The notes below the pieces were generated by a model that had not been told where the DNA came from, did not search any database, and saw nothing but the letters and a program-made list of their open reading frames with translations. Source: CBDDYU01 sp965235655 (lineage in GTDB: Bacteria; Pseudomonadota; Alphaproteobacteria; Pelagibacterales; Pelagibacteraceae). From it: DNA of 64,000 nucleotides. The translations under genes and the position numbers were made by a program. Location of the stretch: positions 124,001-188,000 of the forward strand of contig CBDDYU010000002.1 of assembly GCA_965235655.1 (NCBI GenBank). The letters run 5' to 3'. Of the stretch, positions 8,232-17,605 are shown piece after piece; position 1 is the stretch's first letter; the number at the start of each line of letters is the position of its first letter.

Positions 8232-8753
8232 TTGAATATTAAAAAAATTAAAATTGGCGTATTGGGTGGGTCCTTCGATCCTGCCCATAAAGGTCACCTG
8301 GCTATTTCAAAAGAGGCCAAGAAACTTTTCAAATTAAAATATGTTATATGGGCAGTCACTGAAAAAAATCCTTTTAAAATAAATAATCCAAAAAATTTAA
8401 TCGAAAGAATTAAAAATTGTAAAAAAATTATAAAACTAAATAATTTTATTAAAGTTAAATTTTATGAAAATGATATAAAATCCAACAAAACGATTGACTT
8501 AGTAAATCATTTAAAAAAAAACCCAAAATATGAAGTTTATTTTTTGATGGGAGCAGACAATTTAATTAACTTTCATAAATGGCATAAATGGAAATTAATT
8601 TCACAAAAGTGTAATATTGTGGTTTTTGATAGACAGGGCTATAAAAAAAAATCATTAAAATCAAAGGCATTTAAAACGTTGGATAATAATGTATTAACTT
8701 TTGTTAAATTTAATAAAGTCAACATTTCGTCTTCTCAATTAAGAAAAATTTGA
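8232..8753 (+). CDS. nadD: Nicotinate-nucleotide adenylyltransferase, TTG start
   Basis: A 173-residue nucleotidyltransferase. GGSFDPAHKGHL (12-23) holds the HxGH adenylyl-transfer motif, LMGADNLINFHKWHKW is the NadD substrate block, and the end is ISSSQLRK, the ISSTxLR motif. It converts nicotinate mononucleotide to deamido-NAD. No ATG occurs between the proA stop and the motif GVLGGSF, so the start must be the TTG at 8232, one base after the proA stop. The protein stops right on the final motif, which is short for the family but keeps every recognised active-site element. Confidence 0.92.
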   Translation: MNIKKIKIGVLGGSFDPAHKGHLAISKEAKKLFKLKYVIWAVTEKNPFKINNPKNLIERIKNCKKIIKLNNFIKVKFYENDIKSNKTIDLVNHLKKNPKYEVYFLMGADNLINFHKWHKWKLISQKCNIVVFDRQGYKKKSLKSKAFKTLDNNVLTFVKFNKVNISSSQLRKI

Positions 8754-8770
8754 TACTGTAAAACTAATTA

Positions 8771-9121
8771 ATGGATAAAACTTCAGATCTTAAAGAAATC
8801 ATCATTCAAACTTTAGACTCTAACAAAGCTCAAGATATTGTTACCATAGACCTTAAAGATAAAAGTTCTATGGCAGATTATATGATAATAGCAAGTGGTA
8901 CATCTTCAAGACATATTCAATCATTATCAGAACAGGTTTTAGAAAAATTAAAAGATAATGGAATTAAAAATTCTAAAATTGAAGGTAAAGAAAGTACTGA
9001 GTGGAAATTGGTAGATGGTATAGATTTAATAGTTCATATCTTTCATCCTGAAAAAAGAAAATTTTATGAGTTAGAAAAAATATGGTCTGAATTAATACCT
9101 AAAGAAAAAGTAATGATATGA
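8771..9121 (+). CDS. rsfS: Ribosomal silencing factor RsfS
   Basis: A 116-residue RsfS/Iojap protein, recognised from KAQDIVTIDLKDKSSMADYM, then IASGTSSRHI and the closing GxxSTEWKLVDGIDLIVHIF. It binds L14 and prevents 30S-50S joining when nutrients are short. NadD-RsfS is a common pairing. In many alphaproteobacteria rlmH follows rsfS, but here the stop overlaps the ctpA ATG by four bases and rlmH is not at this locus. Confidence 0.94.
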   Translation: MDKTSDLKEIIIQTLDSNKAQDIVTIDLKDKSSMADYMIIASGTSSRHIQSLSEQVLEKLKDNGIKNSKIEGKESTEWKLVDGIDLIVHIFHPEKRKFYELEKIWSELIPKEKVMI

Positions 9122-10257
9122 AAAAATTTAAACTAATAATATTTTTTTTAATTATTCACATAAGTTTTTTTCAAATTTCTCATTCAGTAGAAAATGAAAT
9201 TTATAAAAAAATAGATTTATTTGGAGAAGTTTTAGAAAAAATTAATAAAGAATATGTGGATGAAATTAATCAATCAGAAAGTATGGACTCTGCAATTAAT
9301 GGTCTTTTACAATCACTAGATCCTTACTCGGCATATATGACACCTGAGATTTTTGAAGAAATGCAAACAGAAACAAGTGGTGAATTTGGTGGACTTGGAA
9401 TTGAAGTTGGCATGGAAGCGGGAGTAGTCAAAGTCATAACTCCAATGGATGGTACGCCTGCAGATAAGGCTGGTCTAAAAGCTGGAGATTATATCGTAAA
9501 AATAAATGATACTCAGGTTCAAGGAAAATCTTTAAGTGAAGCTGTTGATTTAATGAGAGGACCTGTTGGATCTTCTATCGAATTGACGGTTAGAAGAAGA
9601 GGTGAAAAAAAAGCACTTACATTTAATATCACTAGAGAAATAATTGAAGTCCAATCAGTAAAATCTGATTTATTAGATAATAACATAGGCTACATAAGAC
9701 TAACGTCTTTCAATGACAATAGTGGAGAGCAAATAGAAGATAAAATTAAAGAATTAAATAAAAACGATAATTTAAATGCTTACATTTTAGATTTAAGAAA
9801 CAATCCAGGTGGATTGTTATCTCAAGCGATTAAAATTTCTGATTTTTTTTTAGATAATGGAGAAATAGTATCAACAAAAAGTCGCAAAGCTTCTGAAAAT
9901 AGAAAATGGTTTGCCAAAAAAGGTGATATCACAGACGGTAAAACTTTAGTTGTATTAATTAATTATGGCTCCGCATCTGCTTCAGAAATTGTTGCTGGAG
10001 CATTAAAAGATCATAAGCGTGCAATAATATTGGGCGAAAGAAGTTATGGAAAAGGATCGGTGCAATCAATAATTCCATTAAAAAATAGAGGCGCCATTAG
10101 ATTAACAGTTGCAAAGTATTATTTACCCTCTGGAAAATCAATTTCTGAAGTTGGAGTTACACCAGACATAGAGGTTGTTGAAGATTCCGATGAATTTAGA
10201 ATTAAAACTGAAACAGACAATCAGTTAAGTTACGCCATAAAATTATTAAACGGCTAA
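9118..10257 (+). CDS. ctpA: Carboxy-terminal processing protease, S41 family, periplasmic
   Basis: A 379-residue secreted protease. The N-terminal signal segment (about 3-22) ends near SHS. An N-terminal helical part is followed by a PDZ domain at about 90-170 (GGLGIEVGMEAG, then GLKAGDYIVKIND) and the S41 core. The Ser-Lys dyad is S287 in GSASASE and K312 in SYGKGSVQ, the usual 25 residues apart. Such enzymes trim C-termini of envelope proteins. The ATG overlaps the rsfS stop. In many alphaproteobacteria a murein hydrolase activator (EnvC-like) precedes ctpA, but none is here. Confidence 0.94.
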   Translation: MKKFKLIIFFLIIHISFFQISHSVENEIYKKIDLFGEVLEKINKEYVDEINQSESMDSAINGLLQSLDPYSAYMTPEIFEEMQTETSGEFGGLGIEVGMEAGVVKVITPMDGTPADKAGLKAGDYIVKINDTQVQGKSLSEAVDLMRGPVGSSIELTVRRRGEKKALTFNITREIIEVQSVKSDLLDNNIGYIRLTSFNDNSGEQIEDKIKELNKNDNLNAYILDLRNNPGGLLSQAIKISDFFLDNGEIVSTKSRKASENRKWFAKKGDITDGKTLVVLINYGSASASEIVAGALKDHKRAIILGERSYGKGSVQSIIPLKNRGAIRLTVAKYYLPSGKSISEVGVTPDIEVVEDSDEFRIKTETDNQLSYAIKLLNG

Positions 10258-10258
10258 G

Positions 10259-10735
10259 ATGGATGAGAGATTTAAAAATTTACCGCTGCGAAGTGGAGTA
10301 GGTATTATTGTTGTAAATAAAGATAATAAGGTTTTTGTCGCAAAAAGAATAGACAATCCCAAAGATTATTGGCAAATGCCTCAGGGAGGAGTTGATGAAG
10401 GAGAAGATTTTCTAACAGCTGCTTTTAGAGAGCTTGAGGAAGAAACTTCAATCAAAAATGTAAAGCTTATTAAAGAAATTGATGAAATGATTTCTTACGA
10501 GCTACCAAAAAATTTACTTGGAATTATATGGAAAGGTAAATTTAGAGGTCAAAAACAAAAATGGTTTCTAATGAGATATCTTGGAAAAGATGAAGATATA
10601 AATATTAAAACAAAAAAGCCTGAATTTTTAGATTGGAAATGGATAGAATTAGATGAAATTACCAATGTTGTAGTGGACTTTAAGCTTCATGTTTATCAAT
10701 TACTTAAAGAAAAAGTAAAAAAAATAATTAATTAA
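10259..10735 (+). CDS. rppH: RNA pyrophosphohydrolase (Nudix)
   Basis: A 158-residue Nudix hydrolase. The Nudix box spans about 43-65 (GGVDEGED, then RELEEETSI), with the R-E-x3-E-E metal ligands intact and the final glycine position occupied by serine or threonine. WQMPQGG ahead of the box is the RppH signature. It removes pyrophosphate from 5'-triphosphorylated mRNA to start decay. ctpA followed by rppH is the usual alphaproteobacterial order. Its stop overlaps that of the convergent atpC by 8 bp, leaving no room for a conventional terminator. Confidence 0.93.
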   Translation: MDERFKNLPLRSGVGIIVVNKDNKVFVAKRIDNPKDYWQMPQGGVDEGEDFLTAAFRELEEETSIKNVKLIKEIDEMISYELPKNLLGIIWKGKFRGQKQKWFLMRYLGKDEDINIKTKKPEFLDWKWIELDEITNVVVDFKLHVYQLLKEKVKKIIN

Positions 10736-11120
10736 TAGATTTCAAAACTTCTATTTTTTGATCAGCTAAATATTTTGTTTGATCATTGATTTCGGCTTTT
10801 GAATTTACTTCTTCCGCCTGTTTTAATAATTCATCTATTTTGTTTTTGTCTAAATCTTTAAGATTTATAATTGAACTAGTTAAAATAGATAAATTATTGT
10901 CTTTAAACTCTATAATACCATCATCGACATAAAATTTTTCCTCAACAGATTTAGTGATAACTTTAATGATCCCTGGTTTTAAAAAAGAAATAATAGAAAT
11001 ATGGTCTTTAAGTATTCCTATTTCACCTTCATAGGCAGGTACAACTACTTCTGTAACATCTTCTTTTAAAAGAAAAGATTTTTCTGGATTTACAATTTCT
11101 ATTTTAAACTCTTCGCTCAT
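10728..11120 (-). CDS. atpC: ATP synthase F1 epsilon subunit
   Basis: A 130-residue epsilon subunit. The N-terminal beta-sandwich is clear (VPAYEGEIGILKDHISIISFLKPG is the family's conserved block, about 28-51), followed by a short two-helix C-terminal part. It couples F1 to the c-ring rotor and can inhibit hydrolysis. It is last in atpHAGDC and overlaps atpD by one base. The stop codon lies inside the end of rppH on the other strand. Confidence 0.94.
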   Translation of the reverse strand: MSEEFKIEIVNPEKSFLLKEDVTEVVVPAYEGEIGILKDHISIISFLKPGIIKVITKSVEEKFYVDDGIIEFKDNNLSILTSSIINLKDLDKNKIDELLKQAEEVNSKAEINDQTKYLADQKIEVLKSIN

Positions 11121-12538
11121 TACGCAGCTGCATCTTTGGCCATTTTTTCAGCTTTTTCTATAGCTTCCTCAATAGTTCCTACCATATAAAATGCTGCTTC
11201 TGGTAAATGATCGTAGTCTCCATTACAGATTGCTGCAAAGCCTTTAATTGTTGACTCTAGATCAACTAATTTTCCAGGTGATCCCGTAAATACCTCTGCA
11301 ACAAAGAATGGTTGAGATAAAAATCTTTGAATTTTTCTTGCTCTAGCAACTGTTAACTTGTCTTCTTCAGATAATTCATCCATACCAAGAATTGCAATAA
11401 TATCTTGTAATGACTTGTAAGTTTGTAAAACTTTTTGTACTTCTCTAGCCACTCTATAATGTTCATCTCCAACTATTCTTGGATCCAATATTCTAGAGGT
11501 TGAGTCTAGTGGATCTACAGCTGGATAAATTCCAATTTCAGCAATTTGTCTTGATAATACTGTTGTAGCATCTAAGTGAGCAAATGAAGTTGCCGGTGCA
11601 GGGTCAGTTAAGTCATCTGCAGGAACATAAATTGCTTGAACAGATGTGATTGAACCTTTGTTAGTGGTAGTAATTCTTTCTTGAAGATTACCCATATCAG
11701 TTGCTAGTGTTGGTTGATAACCAACTGCAGATGGAATTCTTCCTAATAAAGCTGAAACTTCAGAACCAGCTTGGGTGAATCTAAAAATATTATCAACGAA
11801 GAAAAGTACGTCTTGACCTTCTTGATCTCTAAAATATTCAGCAATAGTTAAGCCTGTTAAAGCTACTCTAGCTCTTGCTCCAGGAGGTTCATTCATTTGT
11901 CCATAAACTAGTGCCGCTTTAGATCCTGGTCCTTCTTTTTTAATTACACCAGACTCTATCATTTCATGATAAAGATCGTTTCCTTCTCTAGTTCTTTCAC
12001 CAACACCCGCAAAAACTGAAAATCCACCATGAGCTTTAGCTACGTTGTTGATTAATTCCATAATTAAAACTGTTTTACCCACTCCAGCACCACCAAATAA
12101 ACCTATTTTACCACCTTTGGCATATGGCGCTAATAAGTCGATAACTTTAATTCCTGTTACTAATATTTCAGTCTCAGTTGACTGCTCGTTAAATTCTGGT
12201 GCAGGTCTATGTATTGACCAAGTTTCTTTAGTTTTAACTTCACCTCTCTCATCAATTGGCTCTCCAATAACATTTATAATTCTTCCTAAAGTTTCTGGTC
12301 CAACTGGAACTTGAATAGGAGCATTTGTGTTAGTGACTTCATCGCCTCTTTTTAATCCTTCAGTAGCATCCATTGCGATTGTTCTTACTGTTGACTCTCC
12401 TAAATGTTGGGCAACCTCTAAAACTAGTCTATTACCACCATTTTTACATTCTAATGCTGTAAGAATATTAGGAAGGTCTCCTTCAAACTTAACATCTACT
12501 ACTGCTCCAATAACTTGTGTAATTATTCCTTTGCTCAT
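11120..12538 (-). CDS. atpD: ATP synthase F1 beta subunit
   Basis: A 472-residue catalytic beta subunit. The P-loop is GGAGVGKT at 149-156, with GERTREGNDLYHEM, the DELSEED region and ALLGRIPSAVGYQPTLATDMG all present. Length and motifs are standard. It forms the catalytic sites of F1 at the cytoplasmic face. Only a two-base gap separates it from atpG upstream, and it overlaps atpC by one base. The F0 genes (atpB/E/F) are not in the window, as usual in alphaproteobacteria, where F0 forms a separate operon. Confidence 0.98.
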   Translation of the reverse strand: MSKGIITQVIGAVVDVKFEGDLPNILTALECKNGGNRLVLEVAQHLGESTVRTIAMDATEGLKRGDEVTNTNAPIQVPVGPETLGRIINVIGEPIDERGEVKTKETWSIHRPAPEFNEQSTETEILVTGIKVIDLLAPYAKGGKIGLFGGAGVGKTVLIMELINNVAKAHGGFSVFAGVGERTREGNDLYHEMIESGVIKKEGPGSKAALVYGQMNEPPGARARVALTGLTIAEYFRDQEGQDVLFFVDNIFRFTQAGSEVSALLGRIPSAVGYQPTLATDMGNLQERITTTNKGSITSVQAIYVPADDLTDPAPATSFAHLDATTVLSRQIAEIGIYPAVDPLDSTSRILDPRIVGDEHYRVAREVQKVLQTYKSLQDIIAILGMDELSEEDKLTVARARKIQRFLSQPFFVAEVFTGSPGKLVDLESTIKGFAAICNGDYDHLPEAAFYMVGTIEEAIEKAEKMAKDAAA

Positions 12539-12540
12539 AA

Positions 12541-13416
12541 TTATAAACTTTCTGCTCCTGATATAATTTCTATTAGTTCTTTAGTAATTGCTGCCTGACG
12601 ACTTCTATTATACTCAATAGTAAGTTTGTCAACCATTTCACCTGCGTTTCGGGTTGCATTATCCATTGCGCTCATTCTTGAACCCTGTTCGCTAGCTGAA
12701 TTCTCTAACATTGCCTTAAATATTTGCGTTGAAATATTTTTAGGTAATAAATTGCTTAAAATCTCATCTTCATCTGGCTCGAATTCATAACTATCATCTG
12801 ATTTAGCCGCTGCTTCATTATCAGTTTTTAATGGTATGATTTGTTGAGCTTGGGGAATTTGAGTAATCACATTTTTAAATTGATTATAAAAAATTGTACA
12901 AATATCAAACTCTTCTTTTTCAAATTTATCTATTATTATTTTACTTACTTTTTCAGCATCAACATAATTTACATTTTTTGAATTCTTAAATGATAACTTT
13001 TCAATAATTTGTTTACCATAAATTCTTTTTAACTGGTCATTTCCTTTTGAGCCTACTGTAATAATTTTTAACTCTTTACCCTCTTTAGCTAATTTACTAA
13101 AAAATAATTTAGCTTTTTTAATTATGTTTGAATTAAAGCCTCCACATAAACCTCTGTCTGATGTCATTACAACACAAAGATGAACTTTATCTTTTCCTGT
13201 ACCAGATAATAGCTTTGGAGCATTTTCTTTATCAGAAATACCATTTGATAAGTTTAGAATAACATTATTCATTTTTTCAGAATAAGGTCTTCCCCTTTCA
13301 GCACTTTCTTGAGCTTTTCTCAATTTTGCTGCTGCAACCATTTTCATAGCCTTTGTAATTTTTTGCGTAGATTTAACGCTGGCTATTCTTTTTTTTAGGT
13401 CGTCTAAACTTGCCAT
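12541..13416 (-). CDS. atpG: ATP synthase F1 gamma subunit
   Basis: A 291-residue gamma subunit. The N-terminal helix is MASLDDLKKRIASVKSTQKI with KAMKMVAAAKLRK, and the C-terminal helix includes ENSASEQGSRMSAMDNATRN, the strongest family signature. DRGLCGGFN lies near 90. It forms the central rotor stalk. A moderately long acidic insertion around 205-222 (DDSYEFEPDEDE) resembles alphaproteobacterial gammas. It sits between atpA and atpD. Confidence 0.97.
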   Translation of the reverse strand: MASLDDLKKRIASVKSTQKITKAMKMVAAAKLRKAQESAERGRPYSEKMNNVILNLSNGISDKENAPKLLSGTGKDKVHLCVVMTSDRGLCGGFNSNIIKKAKLFFSKLAKEGKELKIITVGSKGNDQLKRIYGKQIIEKLSFKNSKNVNYVDAEKVSKIIIDKFEKEEFDICTIFYNQFKNVITQIPQAQQIIPLKTDNEAAAKSDDSYEFEPDEDEILSNLLPKNISTQIFKAMLENSASEQGSRMSAMDNATRNAGEMVDKLTIEYNRSRQAAITKELIEIISGAESL

Positions 13417-13423
13417 ACTTTAT

Positions 13424-14959
13424 TTAAGATTTGAAATTTTGTTTAAGTTGAGTAATTACTTCAATTAACATTTTTTCTGTATCTTCCTCTAATTTTCCAG
13501 TACTTAAAATAGAGCTTAAAATTTCAGGTTTTTCAGATTTACACTTATCTATAATTTTTCTTTCAAACTCTGCAATATCTTTCAGCTCAACATTATCTAG
13601 GTAGCCTTTAACCCCACAAAATACTGAAATAACTTGTTCAGCTACAGTCAAAGGTGAATATTGTTTTTGTTTTAAAAGCTCAGTTAATTTTGAACCTCTG
13701 TTTAATAATTGTTGCGTTGAAGCATCTAAATCAGATCCAAACTGTGCAAAAGCAGCCATCTCTCTATATTGGGCTAACTCTAATTTCATAGATCCTGAAA
13801 CTTTTTTCATCGCTTTTGTTTGAGCGGCTGATCCAACCCTTGATACTGATAATCCAACGTTAATTGCTGGTCTAATACCTTGGTTAAAAAGTTGTGTTTC
13901 TAAAAAAATCTGACCATCTGTAATTGAGATTACGTTAGTTGGAATAAATGCCGAAACGTCACCCCCTTGAGTTTCAATAATCGGAAGTGCTGTTAAAGAA
14001 CCGCCACCATGCTCATCACTCAATTTAGCTGCTCTTTCAAGTAATCTGCTATGAAGATAAAATACATCTCCTGGATAGGCTTCTCTTCCTGGAGGTCTTC
14101 TTAAAAGTAGCGACATTTGTCTATAAGCTACAGCTTGTTTTGACAAATCATCATAAATTATCAGAGCATGCATACCATTATCTCTAAAATATTCTCCCAT
14201 TGTGCATCCAGTATAAGGAGCTAAAAATTGCAAAGGAGCTGAGTCAGAAGCTGTTGCAGCTACAATAGTAGTGTATTCCATAGCCCCAGCTTCTTCTAAA
14301 GTTTTTTGAATTTGTCTTACTGTTGATCGTTTTTGTCCAATAGCAACGTAAATACAATAAAGCTTTTGTTTCTCATCACCAGATTCATTTATTTTTTTTT
14401 GGTTAATTATTGCATCAATCGCAACTGCTGTTTTTCCAGTTTGTCTATCTCCAATAATTAATTCCCTTTGACCTCTTCCAATTGGGACAAGACTGTCAAT
14501 TGATTTTAATCCTGTTTGCATAGGTTCGCTAACTGATTGTCTTGGAATAATACCTGGAGCTTTTACCTCTACTCGACTTTTTTTAATACCTTTATCTAAT
14601 GCTCCTTTACCATCTATTGGATTTCCTAATCCATCAACCACTCTACCTAATAACTCTTTTCCGACTGGAGTATCAACGATGTTTCCAGTTCTTTTTACAA
14701 CATCTCCTTCTTTGATATTTCTGTCATCTCCAAAAATTACAACACCTACATTCTCGCTCTCTAAGTTTAGAGCCATTCCTTTTGATCCGTCTGCAAATTC
14801 AACCATTTCTCCAGCCTGAACATTATCAAGTCCATAAATCCTTGCGATACCATCTCCAACAGATAAAACTTGTCCTACTTCTGTGACTTCTGCTTTATCA
14901 CCGAAATTCTTAATTTGCTCTTTTAATATCTTTGTTACTTCTGAAGGGTTTATTTCCAT
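13424..14959 (-). CDS. atpA: ATP synthase F1 alpha subunit
   Basis: A 511-residue alpha subunit. The nucleotide-binding P-loop GDRQTGKT is at 170-177, VGLSVSRVGSAAQ near 370, and the N-terminal beta-barrel has GDGIARIYGL. It carries non-catalytic nucleotide sites and alternates with beta in F1. Its ATG directly abuts the atpH stop, and its stop is seven bases before atpG. All expected motifs are intact. Confidence 0.98.
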   Translation of the reverse strand: MEINPSEVTKILKEQIKNFGDKAEVTEVGQVLSVGDGIARIYGLDNVQAGEMVEFADGSKGMALNLESENVGVVIFGDDRNIKEGDVVKRTGNIVDTPVGKELLGRVVDGLGNPIDGKGALDKGIKKSRVEVKAPGIIPRQSVSEPMQTGLKSIDSLVPIGRGQRELIIGDRQTGKTAVAIDAIINQKKINESGDEKQKLYCIYVAIGQKRSTVRQIQKTLEEAGAMEYTTIVAATASDSAPLQFLAPYTGCTMGEYFRDNGMHALIIYDDLSKQAVAYRQMSLLLRRPPGREAYPGDVFYLHSRLLERAAKLSDEHGGGSLTALPIIETQGGDVSAFIPTNVISITDGQIFLETQLFNQGIRPAINVGLSVSRVGSAAQTKAMKKVSGSMKLELAQYREMAAFAQFGSDLDASTQQLLNRGSKLTELLKQKQYSPLTVAEQVISVFCGVKGYLDNVELKDIAEFERKIIDKCKSEKPEILSSILSTGKLEEDTEKMLIEVITQLKQNFKS

Positions 14960-15517
14960 TTATGCCTCTATCATTCTATTTTGGATTTGTTGTAATTTAT
15001 TTTTAATGGAAGTATCAACCATTGTACTACCTACTTGTACGATCAAACCTCCAATTAAACTCTTATCATGTTTGTAGTTTAATTTTATTTTAGAACTAAA
15101 ATTTTGAGTAAGCTCATTTGTAATATTTTGAATTTCTTGACTTGAAAGTTCTTTGGCTGACTTTAATTCAGCTTTAAGTTCTCCTCTTTTTTTAGAACAA
15201 ATTTCTACAAAACTTTTTAATATCTGTTCCACGAAAAAAAATCTTCTCTTTGTAATCAAGAAGTTTAAAAAATTCTTAAATAAATTTTCTAATTTATTTT
15301 GTTCTGATAATTTTGATATTACCGTAATTAAATCATTTTTATTTGAGGTTGGATCTTTGATAAAATTTTTAAAATCATTACTTGATTTTATTAGATTTAT
15401 TATAGCAATTGCCTGATCTTCAATTTGACTGATTAAGTTACCTTCAGACGCAAGCTCATAAAGCGCTAAAGAGTATCTATTAGCTGATGTGTTAGAAAAT
15501 CCTTTATTTTTACTCAA
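14960..15517 (-). CDS. atpH: ATP synthase F1 delta subunit, TTG start
   Basis: A 185-residue delta (OSCP-like) subunit, with NRYSLALYELASEG near 13-26 and the C-terminal GGLIVQVGSTMVDTSIKNKL that is conserved in the family. It joins F1 to the peripheral stalk. No ATG precedes the conserved start. The TTG at 15517 lies seven bases behind AGAGG, a good Shine-Dalgarno, so I accept TTG initiation. It is the first gene of the atpHAGDC block, with the likely promoter in the 110-bp gap before it. Confidence 0.92.
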   Translation of the reverse strand: MSKNKGFSNTSANRYSLALYELASEGNLISQIEDQAIAIINLIKSSNDFKNFIKDPTSNKNDLITVISKLSEQNKLENLFKNFLNFLITKRRFFFVEQILKSFVEICSKKRGELKAELKSAKELSSQEIQNITNELTQNFSSKIKLNYKHDKSLIGGLIVQVGSTMVDTSIKNKLQQIQNRMIEA

Positions 15518-15609
15518 CTTATTACCTCTAAAATTAATGAAGATTAATTTAAAAACACGGTTTAATTAACATATGACCCTAATGTCTTCAAGTAGCACAT
15601 TAGTTAAAA
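15518..15609 (-). promoter_or_regulatory. Probable leader and promoter region of atpHAGDC
   Basis: This AT-rich spacer between priA and atpH has no coding capacity I can see. A weak candidate promoter on the minus strand is TTGAAG (15591-15586), then 17 bases, then TAATTA. Only the -35 resembles consensus. AGAGG just before the TTG start is a clear ribosome-binding site. The promoter call is tentative. Confidence 0.3.
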
Positions 15610-15629
15610 AATCCTTTTTTTTAAGGATT
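15605..15629 (-). terminator. Weak intrinsic terminator after priA
   Basis: Read on the minus strand, AATCCTT, a six-A loop and AAGGATT form a seven-bp stem followed by a T run. The first stem arm overlaps the priA stop codon. The stem is A/T-dominated, so termination may be partial. It separates priA from the ATP synthase genes. Confidence 0.5.
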
Positions 15630-17583
15630 AATTGAAGTTTATTGGGTCAACATCAACCGACAGTTTTATTCCACTGGGAAATTTATAATTTGGGACAATA
15701 TTTGCGACTGAGTTCTGCATGTTCATTGATTTTGGACCCCTTATTAAAAATCGTACCCTATATTTTTTTTTTAATCTAAAAATTGGGGCACTTACAGGTC
15801 CCAGAATTTTTCCAATTATTTTTCCTTGTAAAAAATCTTTAAATTTAAATGCTTCCTTTTCTAATTTATCCTCATTTTCTCCCGTTAAGATTAAAGATAT
15901 AAATCTTTGAAAAGGTGGAAGTTTGTTCATCTTTCTCAACTCTAATTCTTTTTCTAAAAAAATTTCAGGATTTTTATTTGTGATATCAAGGATCATTTTA
16001 GGGTTGTTGCTATATGTTTGAAAATATACTACAGCAGGTTTTCCGGTTCTTCCTGCTCTACCAGATAATTGATGGTAGAGTTGTAGATTTTTTTCTGCAC
16101 CTCTTAAGTCATGACCCTGTGAAGTTAAATCAATATCAACAACAACAATGCAGTTAAGATTTGGAAAATGAAAACCTTTTGATATTAATTGGGTTCCAAT
16201 TAAAATTTGAATTTCATTATTAATTATTTTTTCAAGTTTTATAGAAGAGTCTTTTTTATTCATTGTATCACTTGAAAAAATTTCAATTTTTTTATTTGGA
16301 AAATTTTTTTTTACTTCCTCTGAAATTCTTTCTACTCCAGGACCACTAAAGATATTTTCACATTTTCCATCTTTAACACAATCTCTATTTAATGATCCTT
16401 TGAAACCACAATAGTGACATAATAAATTATTTTTATTTTTATGATAAACTAGATTAATCGAACAATTTGGACACGTATAACTGTTAAAACACTTGTTACA
16501 CAAAACATGTGGGGAAAACCCTCTTCGATTTAAAAAAAATAATATTTGATCCTTTCTATTTAAATGAAATTTTACTTTTTCTATTATTTCTTTTGAAAGC
16601 CATGATTGTTTATCTAATTTTGTTTTGTTTAAATTTATTATTTCATACTCAGGTAAAGATGCATTTTTAAATCGCTTTTCAATTTTAGAAGATGAATATT
16701 TTCCTTTTTTAATATTTTCAAAAGTTTCGATTGATGGTACGGCTGTAATTAAATTTATTGGTATATTTTCAAATGATGCTCTTGAAATAGCCATATCTCT
16801 TGCATTGTAAGTAACACCCTCATCTTGTTTGTAGGATTGATCGTGTTCTTCATCAACAATAATTAATCCTAAATTTTTAAAAGGTAGGAATAAAGATGAT
16901 CTAGCACCAATAACTACTTTTATTTCTCCATTAACAATTCCACTCCAAATAATTTCTTTGTTTTTTTTTGTAATTCCAGAGTGCCAAACTGCTGGTTGAA
17001 AACCAAAAAATTCAATGAACTTACTTTCAAATTGGCCTGTTAAACCAATTTCCGGTAACAAGATTAATCCTTGAAATCCCTTTATAATTCTATCTTTTAA
17101 AGCCTCAAAATATACCATTGTCTTTCCAGAACCAGTGGTGCCCTGAAGAACGTGAACTCTAAATTTTTCATTAATTTCATTCATTTTTTTTAATGAATTT
17201 TTTTGTTCTTCAGAAAGTTCAAAGGAATTATTTTTTTTTATAAATTCAAATTTTTGAAGATCTGAATTTGAAAGTTTCTCAATAGCATTGCCACTCAACA
17301 ACATAAGTTTTAAAGCCATACCTTTAGGAATAATATTATACTCTGAGAACCAGTTTAAAAATTTAATAGTACTTTTTTTTAATCTTGGGACCTCTAATTT
17401 TTTAATAATTTTTTTAATTTTAAAGTTTTTATTATTTTTTTTCTCAAAATCATCCCAAACCACTCCTGTAATTTTAGATTTACCAAAAGGAACTAATACA
17501 TAGTCTCCAGTCTCTAAAGCTTGATCTGACTCATATGTAAAAGGATGATTAAAAATGTTGGGTAAAAGAATCGGAACTTTCAT
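15628..17583 (-). CDS. priA: Primosomal protein N' (replication restart helicase PriA)
   Basis: A 651-residue superfamily 2 helicase, shorter than E. coli PriA (about 730). Walker A GTTGSGKT is at 148-155, DEEHD at 244-248 and AGRAGR in motif VI. The eight zinc-binding cysteines are all present (362, 365, 371, 374, 389, 392, 402, 408). The N-terminal DNA-binding part is compact. PriA reloads the replisome at stalled forks. It lies between lpdA and the atp genes, which is also the order in several other alphaproteobacteria. Confidence 0.94.
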   Translation of the reverse strand: MKVPILLPNIFNHPFTYESDQALETGDYVLVPFGKSKITGVVWDDFEKKNNKNFKIKKIIKKLEVPRLKKSTIKFLNWFSEYNIIPKGMALKLMLLSGNAIEKLSNSDLQKFEFIKKNNSFELSEEQKNSLKKMNEINEKFRVHVLQGTTGSGKTMVYFEALKDRIIKGFQGLILLPEIGLTGQFESKFIEFFGFQPAVWHSGITKKNKEIIWSGIVNGEIKVVIGARSSLFLPFKNLGLIIVDEEHDQSYKQDEGVTYNARDMAISRASFENIPINLITAVPSIETFENIKKGKYSSSKIEKRFKNASLPEYEIINLNKTKLDKQSWLSKEIIEKVKFHLNRKDQILFFLNRRGFSPHVLCNKCFNSYTCPNCSINLVYHKNKNNLLCHYCGFKGSLNRDCVKDGKCENIFSGPGVERISEEVKKNFPNKKIEIFSSDTMNKKDSSIKLEKIINNEIQILIGTQLISKGFHFPNLNCIVVVDIDLTSQGHDLRGAEKNLQLYHQLSGRAGRTGKPAVVYFQTYSNNPKMILDITNKNPEIFLEKELELRKMNKLPPFQRFISLILTGENEDKLEKEAFKFKDFLQGKIIGKILGPVSAPIFRLKKKYRVRFLIRGPKSMNMQNSVANIVPNYKFPSGIKLSVDVDPINFN

Positions 17584-17605
17584 CTTTTTATATTAAGAGA
17601 AAAAA

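Noticed and set aside
12045..12566. Plus-strand ORFs opposite atpD.
   Set aside because: They are antisense shadows of a highly conserved gene and have no recognisable motifs.
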